A stretch of DNA of 64,000 bases, from positions 2,066,001-2,130,000 of the forward strand of contig JAQISU010000026.1 in the NCBI GenBank assembly GCA_029339505.1, given 5' to 3'. Below are positions 48,277 through 59,840 of the stretch, piece by piece. The position numbers and the translations under genes are program-made. Within the stretch, counting starts at the first letter, position 1, and each line of letters opens with the position of its first letter. The notes beneath the pieces were generated by a model that saw only the letters and a list, made by a program, of their open reading frames with translations, made no database searches and was not told where the DNA came from. The DNA is from Unio delphinus. Taxonomy: Eukaryota > Mollusca > Bivalvia > Unionida > Unionidae.

Positions 48277-51200
48277 TATTGAAGCCTAACAAGGTTGGAA
48301 GCTGAATATATGTCAAATCGAAAAGACCTTAATTTTTACTTTAGGGACGGAATGCTGCGTAGAGCAATGGGCGCATTTATTAAACGGCTGAATTTGATGG
48401 CACGAGTCGGTCGTCAAAAGAGAAACGTTTAGGTATCGGTCTTAGGCGTTGTCCTTTAGATATGGTTTTCTAATATACATGAATATGCACAGGCTCTTTT
48501 GTTACACTGACGACAATAGCAAAAGCTGGTCTCGTTGTTACCGCGGGCGTGTTAGCTACTAGCTCAGTCTTTTGTGATTTTGAATCATCAACAGCAAGAA
48601 GCACCAGAATTCAGAACATTTAGTGATCGTTAGAAACCGAAAAGCGCGAAGTCAGTAAGGCGTCATTTGTCGTGGGTGGCGTTGCGGTGGGGTTTTCATT
48701 TTTCTAGTTTCGGTTGCGATTTCATCTCGGTTCTTTTACAACTGATCTAATTCATTCCTCCTTAATCTTTGCCCGGATGATGGCATCATAAGCTTAGGTT
48801 TGGTTGTATAAATGACGGACTCCAATCCAACATACCTATCTGGCATCACCCATGTGTACACACCAGGAAGATACTCACTCTCGTCTTCTTACAATCGTAT
48901 ATTCATTATTCCCATTATGAAAACGAATTCATATGGACAACGTTCTTTTGCATACCAGGACACAGCAACGTGAAACGAATTGCCCAATGACAATAGACAC
49001 AACGACACAGCGATCCGCTTTGTCCGTTAGCCCGGGACATAGACTCAATGCTTAGACATTGTGTAGGAATAAAGGGCTTCACCTCTGCGCATTGGAACTG
49101 GGACTAGCTGTAGAACTGTCTGCATAGCCCACATTGCATGCAGATTAGCTATAGTATATATGTCATCTCTGGAATACTTCGACATATAGCCTGATGACAC
49201 ACATGCCTTGCTTATGCAGATCTTTATCACAACACTTCATTGAATGGGCGTGCTTATGCTAGTTTTATAGCCAACTATAATGGTGTGGTAGATATTATGA
49301 TGAAACAGCGTCGAACATAGCAAAATGTCAACGCATGCGTATTCCTTTTTATGCGACCATATGATAAATATATGAAGCGCCAATGCTAGCGCAACACGTT
49401 TTACACCTTTTCGGAATGAGCTTGCTAATGTTGGCCTTATACTTGACACCAAACAAACCATGCATTTCGTTTCTTATGTCGACGCAATGAATTAGTATGT
49501 CTGCAAAGAAGTATTATAACCTATTCCAATAATTCTTTACATATCCAACCCCATCCGCAACCCCTTTCCCTAGTACCGGCTAATACAGTACAACACGTTC
49601 AAAAAGTTGTTTATTTTGCTATAACCCAGTGGTGTGGGGATGGTGGGGGGGGGGGTGAGGTGTCCCTAAAGCTTTGCTATACATGCACCTGTGTAGTTTA
49701 TATAAGCAGTACAACGGTAATTTGGCATTATTAGAGGAAAGGCAATACGATTACGCTTTAATCACTCACTAGACATTCTCAATTTAATGCTGGAAGTAAA
49801 GTTGGCGGCGCCGACGGCCTTGCAGTGGTATATTCCGTCATCATTACATGTTAAGTTATAAATAAATCTAATTGTCACATTGGCATTGTCCTTCATAAAG
49901 GCTGCTCCTGACAAAATTATTCCTTTCATGTATGTAACGTTAGATTGTGGTTCTACAGTTGCAATAATTTCTTTCGTGCCAAGTCTCGATGATTCGTAAT
50001 ATATTTCAACACGTCTGAAATCCTGGTGACTTGAGACCTTACACCTCATTGATAAGTCACTGTCGCCTATGTATGCTTCTCTTTTGGAAGGTTCAAAAGT
50101 TACAACTGAAAGAGAATTAAAATAATTACGTCAAAGAGAAGTATAAACGTTGCACGTTAATGTTTCGGGAGTAAATTACTTTAAACATTCTCTTGCATGT
50201 GTGTTGGTCAATTAACCTTTCATCTGTATCTTATTCTTCAGTTAATTTTCATGATAGAAAATGTAAGTGTGCAAGTTTTTAATGCATTTCCATATACTAT
50301 ATTTGTGACATAAAATGCAAATTTTAATTAAATTTCAATTTAGAAAACTCTTGTTTGTCGAAACATTTTTCCTTCAAGATATAGTTTTTTGTGACAACAT
50401 AACCTTCAAAGTACAAAATAAGTTTTATTACTTTGAGATAAAAATAAATAAGTGTGCCCTGGAGAGATTTCTGCTCTTCTAATGGATATTCTAAACTAAT
50501 TAAAATGCTAATTGATCGCTGGCCAACCACCCCGACTCTTGTTGTCTTCCATAGAACTGTTTGTGTCAGTATAAGTGTGTGCTAGTAACAGTAAATATAG
50601 TTCGTCCTAAAGCGCTTATAATATGCTATACAGCCCACCAAAATTTCAATTTGAACAGTTTTGTGTGGGGGAGGGGGAGTGCTCCAAAGAATGCGTCTGA
50701 TTAGAATGGTTAAAAAATATTGTTAGCAAGGAATGGACTACGAGCTGTTTTAAAAACAAATTTCTACTGTTTCAGTCGAATGTCATTGCAGTAGTGTACT
50801 ATTGGGATAGCAAGAAAGAAATAATTACTCGATTTGACTACAATGATCATTCTTTGCTCAGATGACAGAATGCTATTGTCATCGTTTCTTACAGAACATC
50901 TAACGGTGCCGTTGTTCCAATACGATGTTGCGAAGATTGTGAACACTGTTTCTCTTTCATTATTGCAATCGTTTTCTTTGGATGTAGTATTCGTTTTGTT
51001 CTCCGCAGAGAATGCCTGGAAGGTGCTGGATCCGTAAAACTGAACCTCGAGGACGATTTGTTTTGCTGGTGTCCCAACACGTCCTCGACATCGAATTTCT
51101 AGTGTTCCATTTTCATTGGTGATATTGGGCACGGTGATGACTGGTACATCGGCCTTGACTGCAATGGAAAGTCTATTACAATTTTCTGCTCTAGAAACTT

Positions 51201-52523
51201 GTAGTTGTAACAACTACGTTTTATCATGTCAAAAGTCTCAGCCTCTTTCCATTATTGTGTCTTCTTTATAACTTTAATATACATGTAGACTGGCACTCAA
51301 TAAAAAAAATACTCCTTTCTATCCGTGTAAGTCTGAGAATCATGACATAGTGTATATACTGTTCAATAAAGATAAGTAGACAATGATACAAATATAACGG
51401 AACAGGAACACTTGAACGATTGAACTATATTATAATGCACATAACTATATAGGGGCGATCTTGGTACGTGTAGAGAACAGGCGTCTGCACTAAAGAAACA
51501 GGACAATATTTTCTGTTTGACAATAGGGCGAGCTGAAAGTTTAGATTTATTTACTCCTTGCCGGAAAACGACTTTAACGATAATATTGGAGAAGAGCAGA
51601 TTATAGACATTCCCGAAATGCATTTTTGTTTTTAAGAGCTATGATTTCTAACTTCCGTCGTGTTGAATTATGTTCACAGTAAATGATTTTTTAAATATTC
51701 CGAGAAAGCTATGTACTGATTTCCTCAATTACATCCTCATCAAATATGAATTCAAACGTATGCTCTTATTGCAACTACACTCGCTGATCGAATATACTCT
51801 GACAATTAATTAACAGCGAGTTGTCATGGGGACTTCCAACATCTGAAGAATAAACACTGTATGTTCACCGGCTTCCACAAGTTATATATTTTTCGAAACA
51901 TAGACATAGGTTTAGTAAAATGCAACTCACCTGTCAGGTTAATCACTCCACTTATGTTACTGTTCACGTTGATGATATATTGACCAGTCTGATTACACTG
52001 TAATCGTTGTATTTCCAATGATAACGTCTGGTTTGGCCCTATGCCGGACAACCTTAACGTAGCTGTAACACTTGTGTTTAAAACGCCAGGCTGGATGACC
52101 CCAGTAACGTAAAATAAGCTAATTTCTCCACCAGTGTTTGGTCTAACTGTAGCTATAACAGAGGTAATTCGTACATCCCCAACCGCGCACAAAATGGTTG
52201 CACTGGAGCCTATGCCATATTCGGTTACAGAGCAATTTAATCCTGCAAAAGAAATTTTAAAGCAAAATATTGTTTCAAACTATATTTTTAGATTTAAGAC
52301 AGAACACTAGTAATGTATTATTTACCTTTATATAGCACTTGTCTTCCAATTCAAAATAAATTTTGATACATTTTTTGAATTATTTACAAATTTACAGTGC
52401 TACGGAGGATTGTGCAAATTGACCTTGCGAGGCGGACACGAATAGTAGGAGAGTATCCAAACTACTACATGGCTGCATCGTATGAGCTATTGTTTTTAAC
52501 AATACTGTGAATATAATGCCCAT
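44696..52523 (-). CDS. Gene B: secreted protein with four Ig-like domains and a C-terminal chitin-binding domain
   Basis: Six exons join in frame to 536 codons plus stop: 52523-52424, 52242-51931, 51158-50829, 50105-49770, 46297-45968 and 44898-44696. Every junction is phase 1 with GT-AG signals. The order is signal peptide, Ig-1, Ig-2, Ig-3, Ig-4, CBM14-like domain. Ig-1 and Ig-3 are one domain type, Ig-2 and Ig-4 another, so the four arose by duplication of a pair. Many N-x-S/T sequons and no membrane span after the signal point to a secreted glycoprotein. Ig domains with a chitin-binding domain recall chordate VCBPs, which bind bacteria and gut chitin. Mollusc FREPs pair similar Ig domains with fibrinogen instead. 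A mucosal or shell/gut-matrix recognition role is inference. The 3' part of a paralogue lies upstream at 59.8-63.3 kb. Confidence 0.8.
45968..46297 (-). CDS. Gene B exon 5: Ig-like domain 4
   Basis: A 330-bp phase 1-1 exon with acceptor CGCGTCAG and donor GTAAGT. Landmarks are PTLTLS, FRCAGMVGRPEG (B-strand Cys), INCNINQ, and WHGRDIRCAVIN (F-strand Cys). It is closest to the Ig exon at 61250-61588 of gene A (shared LTLS, VGxPxG, WHG-x-x-IRC and EVV). Several N-linked sites. Confidence 0.85.
46845..47525. repeat. Dispersed repeat, copy 2 (in gene B intron 4)
   Basis: It matches 11265-11890 in order and orientation, with about 130 extra bases (47141-47280) including GTGATCAAGTTTATATCACG. It lies in the 3.5-kb intron between Ig-3 and Ig-4, so it is a later insertion into the gene. 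Confidence 0.6.
47526..49769. other. Remainder of gene B intron 4
   Basis: It contains (CA)n at 48241-48274. The stretch 48340-49500 is less AT-rich and has short open frames on the minus strand, but nothing recognisable and no splice-bounded exon that fits the gene's phase-1 pattern. Confidence 0.5.
49770..50105 (-). CDS. Gene B exon 4: Ig-like domain 3
   Basis: A 336-bp phase 1-1 exon with acceptor TCTCTTTCAG and donor GTGAGT. It reads VTFEPSKREAYIGDSDLSMR with Cys following, then VEIYYESSRLGTKEIIA, and LTCNDDGIYHCKAVG, the D-x-G-x-Y-x-C Ig hallmark. Exactly the same length as the gene A exon at 62962-63297 and clearly its paralogue (YIGDSD, GT-x-x-IIA, D-x-G-x-YHC). Confidence 0.88.
50106..50828. 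other. Gene B intron 3
   Basis: Between Ig-2 and Ig-3. AT-rich, no element recognised. Confidence 0.7.
50829..51158 (-). CDS. Gene B exon 3: Ig-like domain 2
   Basis: A 330-bp phase 1-1 exon with acceptor TTTCCATTGCAG and donor GTAATT. Landmarks are LEIRCRGRVGTPAKQIVLEV, NDCNNE and YWNNGTVRCSVRNDDN. This is the same domain type as Ig-4 (RxC-x-G-x-VGxP and W-x-x-x-VRC-x-V-x-N). Rich in NxT/NxS sequons. Confidence 0.85.
51159..51930. other. Gene B intron 2
   Basis: Between Ig-1 and Ig-2. No element recognised. The minus open frame 51363-51623 is not splice-bounded. Confidence 0.7.
51931..52242 (-). CDS. Gene B exon 2: Ig-like domain 1 (atypical)
   Basis: A 312-bp phase 1-1 exon with acceptor TTTCTTTTGCAG and donor GTGAGT. 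It reads LNCSVTEYGIGSSATILC and later LEIQRLQCNQTGQYIINVNS. The position matching the F-strand Cys of Ig-3 (GIYHC) is Ile (GQYII), so the canonical disulfide is absent or rewired to the extra cysteines. It is about eight residues shorter than Ig-3. Confidence 0.8.
52424..52523 (-). CDS. Gene B exon 1: signal peptide
   Basis: The minus frame from the ATG at 52523 (context GCTGGATGG) or the in-frame ATG at 52478 runs to Q/G at a GTCAAT donor, phase 1. With the upstream start it reads MGIIFTVLLKTIAHTMQPC then SSLDTLLLFVSASQG. The second ATG gives a short signal of 19 residues ending SASQG before Ig-1. The intron to exon 2 is only 181 bp. The donor is non-optimal (GTCAAT), so confidence is moderate. 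Confidence 0.6.
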
Positions 52524-54280
52524 CCAGCTGCAAAAAGCATCAATACAAATCTGACATGGTCGATATAATGGTATATTAATGGAAAATCTTAATTATACGC
52601 TGTTTTTTTAGAAATTACAAATTGCGGAGTCCTTTGTCTGAGAAGTACGCAACATCAAGACTGGGTTCACGATGTTTGCAGCACTCTACTGGGTGCGGAT
52701 TGTTCACAAAATAAGATCATGTACAATTTTATATGATACAACTAATTTAAATATCTCATCTTACTGTTTTAAATTGTTTCCTAACCACATTAGACCAAAT
52801 TAATTGTTCAATGCCTAAGTAAGTTAGCAGTCATTATAGTGGATTGAGATGGGCTACATAATTTTGGTTCCTGATCCCAAAGCCCTTGTATATAACCCCC
52901 GCCCTCGACGTTATTCCACTGACGAGTTTTGTCAATGTGTGCGACTATGATTTCCTACCAGTAAAATTTTGACGGGAAGCCCCACTGAGCTAGCATGCCG
53001 ATCGTTATACACAAGCAACAGTGTCTTGTCATGGAGATCAATACAAATCACAGGCTTATATTTTAAGATATAGCAGAGAGCTGCAATATACTATATTTTG
53101 TACAAGACAAATTTTGTAAGAATACTGAGTATTCTGCATGTCTGTCCTTCATATTAACTGCTGTCTATATATACAAAAACATTGTTGGTGGAAGTGTTAA
53201 TCAGTAATATGAGACACAGAATTATTATTCCAAGACAAATGCGTGGGACCATTTATGAGATTATTAAACATGTCTAGATCATTTGCGGGGATATGTTTAC
53301 AATAAAACAAAATTTGTACACAATCGAAACTAATAATGATGAAATGGTAATTGTATATGGCATCTGTGTTTACATCGATAACTATGGGAATGTGTATCAT
53401 ATTGTTTTCCACGAGAGGTGTAAGAATTATAATTTCTTAGTTATTAAACGGTCTCAGTTACCGGGTTATACTCTAGTCTAGATATTTCTGTCTCTAATCG
53501 TAAAGAATAATGTTGCTGTTTATAACTGAGGTCAACATGGGTTCAATACAATTATGAAAGTCAAATCTGATGCCTAAGTAAGCAAAGTGCCAATGACTTC
53601 AAACTTACTGCCCAGCTAACACAACCCGAGCATAAACTGTTTCGTTTTGTGTGAGAATATTATATTAAGCAACCACAATGGGACTCTTGGGCATGCTAAT
53701 TAAATTGCCTGAGCAATTATATGCTGGTACAACCTCAGAAACGTTGGAATCACCATTTCGCCCAAATGCGTCATACCGATTGCTCAAATAAGTCCAAAAT
53801 ATGTTGCATAATTTTCAAATGTGTATTCGGAACTTTTTAAACTCTGAAGCAAACAAGAAGAAACGAGCGGTGAGGATAATCTCGAGTTTTTCAGTAAAAA
53901 TACAGCAATGGACCGATCAATTTATCCATTGCTTTGGCATATAATATACTAATGACATACATAATCAAATCTAATAAGGTATATGAACGGATGCACAACC
54001 TCGGAGAAAGTATCCGAAACCATTTCTACGTCTAATGATGCAAAACCATAGTCCGAATAATCATTCTGCAAATGTACTATTAAATTGTTCTGCAATGACA
54101 TGATCGTGATGCATGCTACAATATCCACAACGTATGGAATACGATATTGTGTCAAAAATTGCTTCGAATAATTATTTTCCTGAATAGAACTGCAATACCA
54201 GCAGTTATGTGATCGGCCCGCGTGCATAGAAGGGTATTAACAAGTCGACGACACAGGATTCGTCTTGTTAATCCATGGCC
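52524..54280. other. Upstream flank of gene B
   Basis: No promoter element can be assigned with confidence and no exon is found. Short open frames only (53197-53412 minus, 53949-54227 minus). Confidence 0.5.
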
Positions 54281-57200
54281 CTCAAAACTTGTATACAGAG
54301 GTATGGTTTTCGCCAATTCGTTCTGAACAGCTTATTGAGTAAAACAAGAGGTTTCGCTGTCTCTGACTTCTCTGCGCTGGTAAATCCTTGACCGATCCAA
54401 ACCTGGGTAAGATGTTTCCAAATTGTCGGTTTGTCCGCTGATCATTGGCCCGGCTGTATCCGTGAAAACGCAACTGTTGTTGAATCTGATCATAGATTGG
54501 TTGTAATTCCTTGTACCATTTAGTGACTATTAACTGTGTTATGATGCAATAAGGGATTTCACGAACAGCTTGCATCGTCGAAGACTTTTTCGTTGTCCAC
54601 CACTGATGTCTTTTCTATGATATATGAATCCTCACTGATTGACGACCTTGATCAAGAGCATAATAACTATGTCATGTACATTGATGGGATGCTTCATCGC
54701 CAATACAACTCATAGAATATGTTCCTTTGGACGAACAAAACACAGATGTGATTTTTGTGACCCAATGATATGCATATGTGCCTAAAATGATCCGGTTCAA
54801 CTGCACTATGTTAATATTTCGTGGTGTTGACACTCATTATCTCGCATGTATACATCGATTCCGCCGACCCAGAAACCGTCTGGTTTTCAAGCAATCGCCT
54901 TGGCTAAACAATGTGTCGATTGGGTCTGTAATTAAAACCCTTCAATAAATGTATACGATGCCAAAAATGCCAGACTACTATAATAGAGTATGCTGACCGA
55001 TGCCGCAAAGCTACTTGCGAACATCAAAAACTAATAGTCGGTCGCAATAGTGTCAGTGATATGTTTCATTTGCGATAGACTTCACGTGAAGACCTCACAA
55101 AAGGTTTTGAACATATGGAAGCAATGATGGGAACAGAAAAGGAACTGGCCCTGTTATCAAGGACGGACAGTGACAAAGAAGTAACAGTGATAACTTCTTT
55201 ACTCTTGTCAGCGCAAATATAAAAATTCAAAGAAGAGATCGAAAATAATGGAGAGGGCGTTGATGTTATCTCAAAATGCACCCGTATACTCGCAGAGCAG
55301 TACATGAAAATGTCACCACTATCTGTGCACGAGTCAATGCTGAATGTCCATGGCAAGTATTTAGTGAACCAGGCTGTCGTGGATTTTTTTAAATCCTATA
55401 CGTCACGTTCTTACCAGACTACCTAATTGGCGCAATCTCGTGTTTAAGTACGAACAAAGTCTTATGATGGACAAAATATGGCTAGATGGGTATACATGTA
55501 GATTACGTGATGTCTTCAAAGCCTATGGCTAGCCGTGTGAATATTATAATAAAGTAGGTGATACATTTCAAGCTGGAGTCAAGGAACAAATGCTTGACGA
55601 TTTTATGAATATATAGAGCAGGGAAAACCATCGAATCAGTGTCCCAAGCAGAAAGGCAATCCATACATCATATGAACCCCAATTTGGACAATATTATTTA
55701 TAACAACGTAACCTGCTATTACAAGATATATTTTGGCATAGATAACTCGAACAGCGACGTAAACCTCCACTAGTAGAACTTTGATCTTGATCACAAAAAG
55801 ATACAGGAAGCGAAAGTTGATTAAAAAACAGCAGCCAAGGCGTACTAAAAAGATGCATTCCACCACGGCTGACCGTGTATCTGGCTAACACAATTTGAAG
55901 ACGAATAATTAAAAAAATAACCAAAGTAAGAAGAAGGTGTTGGTAGACCTGTGATCCCAACAATCTTTCGAATCTACTGAAAACACTCGCAAGATCGGTG
56001 TTTGTCTTCAACAAAGTGCCAAATGTCCTCTACGAGGCATAATGGACATTCAGACGTTTCGCGACTTAATGTATGAACTCATTAAAAATATAGATGATCT
56101 TTATAAGACAACTGATGCATTCTTAGACATTTTCTATTCTTTGCTAAATTAATACTGCGATTCAGCGTGTCGTGCATGGACTTGTCGCATGTGTCTATTG
56201 TAAGCGTGAGAAACTCATATTACGCGTCATATTAATAAGTTAGGTCCTGGCGATTGTTTGCGGTCGCACCGAAGGTTCTAGTGGCCCTATCCAATCTTGT
56301 TGCAGTGATCGCTAAACTCGACGCAATGTAAGTTGTTGACAGTATTAAAAGTGCTGATTCAGATCGTTTGAAAATTCTAGGATCGCAGTCAATTAAACCA
56401 ATGCGACGATTAGTAACTCGGGCACCTGGAAAGAATCAATGGCAATTATAACTCCATCAACAACAATGCCATTCCCCGTTTTGGAAAGTAACCAGTGAAG
56501 CTGCTCAGACAGATGTGAAAATTGCAAATGTGGCAATGGGAAGTTGATTACAGATATGGATAGAAAAATATATTAGACAAAATCTATAATGTACACATGA
56601 TGGCGAAATTCAACGATACATCCAATTAATGTGATATTAATTGAGGTAAAAGAGATCATTCGTACCAGTTAAGGAGACCCAGGTCATTAAAAGTAGAAGT
56701 GCAAGACACGTCTACATCCTTTATTATGTTGAGTCCATTCTTGACCTAGAGTGAAGACCTGTACATAATGACAACGGTAATGATTACACAGCCGGTTCCA
56801 AGATTCGATTTGTCAACGATGAAATCATGATGCTCTTCATTAGCGCATGCTATTCTACGTAAAGGAAGTCGAAACAATTATTGACATCGTTGATATTGTC
56901 AGGACTATTTTTCGGTTTGCCATGCACAACGATGACCATGCAAGGTCTGCTGGCCCATCGATAATGGATGACGCAAAGGAGCATGCAGATCATGTACCGT
57001 TTATTTAACGGTAGCCAGTAAACCACGCAACTGCCATCGCTGAAGTTTTGAAATATTTATTATTTCCGATTCCCAATTACAACTTGAGTTTTTCTTACCG
57101 TTGAGTAAAACTGCATAGAGGCTGATAATCCTGTTTGTGTGCAATTCCTCTCAGTCACAAAATCGGATTTCGAAGAGATGTCGGCATCGTTAGTTTGGTT

Positions 57201-58300
57201 ATTTTAATTGCCAAACACACCGATGTTAGCTAGGAAACATCAAAGGCGTACATTAGGCGTCTTTATTGGCGAGGTTAATTTGTCAAAATCAACATTGCGT
57301 CTGCTTGTGTTGCGCAGAACATTGAATCACCGCTGTTGTCACTTATGTAGTATGGAAACAATTTAATAATATCGTTTCATGTGCTCATCTCAGACTCGCA
57401 CCCAAGCAGCGTTTAGGGATACTTTACATAGCAAATAGGTACCCAGCTTGATCTCATCACAACAAAACGCGTGTTCGTAGTGTTCACATTTCGAATCGAT
57501 ATTATAACTAAGAACATAGTTTGGGGATATTTAACAACTTACGTGTGTCTGAAATTTTTTCTGTGATTAAACAGCTATTAGGAACCCTCCAACCAAACTT
57601 TGCTTGACTTAACAAACAATCATGTCGAACGTGCATATTACAAACTGTTTTCGTACACAGACCCACACCAAAACAATGCAGACTTCATAATCTGTACCCG
57701 ATATTTTCTTTTTATCGGAACTCCTGGCTTTGTTTAAGCTGTCTATGGTTGACATGTACTGTCACTCATACGTATGTGAGGTTCCACCATATCGTTACAT
57801 ATGAATTACTATGATCTCCGACAAGACTGTGATGGTGGAAGCCACAGTTGGACGAATGAGGGCTATTGATGCGCCTGTAGAGGATGCGTAATTTTGGAAT
57901 AATTATTTAACAGCACGTTTAAAACAATTTCATATCACGAAGTTAATGTTAGTCGCAATACAAGTAGCTTGCAAAAGTAGAGTGCAATAAGAGTCACATT
58001 TAAAGTTTCTCCATCCAAATTAACTTAAATTCTCAGCATGGAGCTAACACAAACACAATTTAACATGATAAAGGAATCCAAACAAAAGAACACCGCAATG
58101 ATATTTACATAATTAAAGTTTGTGATGATGCAAATGCAAAGGTCCGGTGCAATATTACCTTTTCTCTCTGGGATGGATCACATAACAGCGATGCTATAAT
58201 GAAAGCAATGTTGTTCCTAGCCAAAGAATTTCCAGAGTGGTGTTCCCAGGCCCTTACATTCCCGAGCAAGACCAGACTGTTAAGCAATTAATCTCCACAA
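54281..58300 (+). pseudogene. Fossil gene cluster of a virus-like or large mobile element, capsid-type ORF included
   Basis: Several coding-like stretches broken by stops and frameshifts lie on the plus strand. At about 55030-55425 roughly 130 codons have two internal stops (EHMEAMMGTEKELALLSR, ISKCTRILAEQYMKM). At 56042-56152 there is MDIQTFRDLMYELIKNIDDL. At about 56260-56445 there is SADSDRLKILGSQSIKPMRR. At about 56690-57010 the frame holds FVNDEIMMLF and HNDDHARSAGPSIM, related to the 33.5-kb fossil. At 58038-58290 there is MELTQTQFNMIKESKQKN, then in another frame FSLWDGSHNSDAIMKAMLFL. A minus-strand frame at 54282-54575 is also open. The element type is not identified. Confidence 0.45.
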
Positions 58301-58407
58301 TAAAAATATTAATATAAAAACTATGATGGACTCTCAAGGTTAACGAGGCCCAGACACAACTAAAGTAGAATAACAGTTACAGGATAAACTAAAAAAAAAA
58401 GAAAATT

Positions 58408-58799
58408 GGAATGTATGGTCTTAGATAATATTTATGGAATCACTACAGCGACTATTAATCTGGAATGTATGGTCTTAGATAAAATTTATGGAATCACTAC
58501 AGCGACCATTAAACTGGAATGCATGGTCTTAGATAATATTTATGGAATCACTACAGCGACCATTAAACTGGAATGTATGGTCTTAGATAATATTTATTAT
58601 TTCTGGAATCACTACAGCGACTATTAAAATGGAATGTATGGTCTTAGATAATATTTATGGAATCACTACAGCGACCATTAAACTGGAATGCATGGTCTTA
58701 GATAATATTTATTATTTCTGGAATCACTACAGCGACTATTAAAATGGAATGTATGGTCTTAGATAATATTTATGGAATCACTACAGCGACTATTAAACT
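58408..58799. repeat. Minisatellite of alternating 54- and 61-bp units (7 copies)
   Basis: Units start at 58408, 58462, 58516, 58570, 58631, 58685 and 58746. Each has GGAATGTATGGTCTTAGATA and GGAATCACTACAGCGAC. Units at 58570 and 58685 carry an extra TATTTCT, so the last four form a 54/61 higher-order pattern. The 54-bp units keep an 18-residue open frame, which the 7-bp insert breaks, so coding is unlikely. Confidence 0.92.
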
Positions 58800-59142
58800 T
58801 GGTGTTGATGTAACTGACACTACGTAAACTATCATCGATACAACAGCTGGATTTGTTGTCATGGCAACGTATTTATTGCCACCGGTTACAGGAGATGGCG
58901 CTGACAAAATGATTTCGCTATGTCTGCATATCCAAATACGTGTCTGTTACGAATTTCTCACTGCAGCGCAAAACAGTCTATATATACTCGATCAGATTAT
59001 ATCCACAGACGCACGCATATGCAAAAATACTCAGTGGAAAAATGCACTGGGTATATGGAAGGTGCTTTGGGATCAAGAACTGTGAATAGACTATCCATCG
59101 CAGACCTGTATCATACTACTAATCAAATTTTATAAACATATC

Positions 59143-59144
<2 letters not shown>

Positions 59145-59209
<65 letters not shown>
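59145..59209. repeat. (AT)n microsatellite
   Basis: A pure AT run of about 65 bp, just downstream (minus sense) of the orphan chitin-binding exon. Confidence 0.95.
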
Positions 59210-59214
<5 letters not shown>

Positions 59215-59255
59215 ATCCATAATATATAATAGATTATAGATTGTAAGTTGATTAC

Positions 59256-59417
59256 CTGTTATTAAAGGTGTCCGACTTGGACATGTTTTATTAAGGACAT
59301 CGAAACATTTATTCTGTGGACAATCGTGCACCAGTCTTTCCGTACAGTTCACGTACATACTGCATCTACTACCTGTGTAGGGTACTAGTTTAGCATTTGA
59401 CCCGTTACAAACACGAT
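59256..59417 (-). CDS. Orphan CBM14-like chitin-binding exon
   Basis: A 162-bp phase 1-1 exon between acceptor TTTTGAAG and donor GTAATC. It reads DRVCNGSNAKLVPYTGSRCS, MYVNCTERLVHDC and CPQNKCFDVLNKTC. The CP-x3-CFDV-x4-C signature and the C-x14-C-x5-C spacing are CBM14-like, and it shares the extra Cys seen in both paralogous genes. It lies about 420 bp beyond the stop of gene A and 6.7 kb upstream of the gene B signal exon. It could be an alternative 3' exon of gene A, or a remnant of a third gene. Confidence 0.6.
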
Positions 59418-59840
59418 CTTCAAAATAAAATCATGTATCAACAATTGAATTTATATAAACAAGCAGCGTAAAAGGTGGATAAACATAGTACTGAACTTTT
59501 ATCATTGTCGTAGGAATAAAACATGATAATAAAAATATCCTAACACTATTTAAGCTTAGGATGACATTTTTTTTAGATATTTATAGAAACCAGACATTTT
59601 CAATGTATAATATCAGCCCTCTAACGCTGACTTAAGGTAATTGCTGATTTTAAAAAAAATATCCACTCCCATTTAATTTCATATTTTTTGAATTGTAACT
59701 ATTTAAAAAGATTATAGAAATTTCAGATTATGATTAATTAAATTACTTTCATTGCTAACTTTTGTCATATTCCTTGGTTCCCAATACAATAGCCTAATCA
59801 TGTCCGTTATAATGCCATGTCTTAATATGAAAACCAATAT

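Noticed and set aside
58406..58627. 73-codon repeat protein LECMVLDNIYGITTATIK
   Set aside because: The frame exists only where 54-bp units are uninterrupted. The 7-bp insert breaks it in the other units.
59119..59358. 79-codon frame extending the orphan CBM14 exon into the (AT)n tract
   Set aside because: The extension is read-through of the donor site into microsatellite sequence. The splice donor GTAATC ends the exon at 59256.
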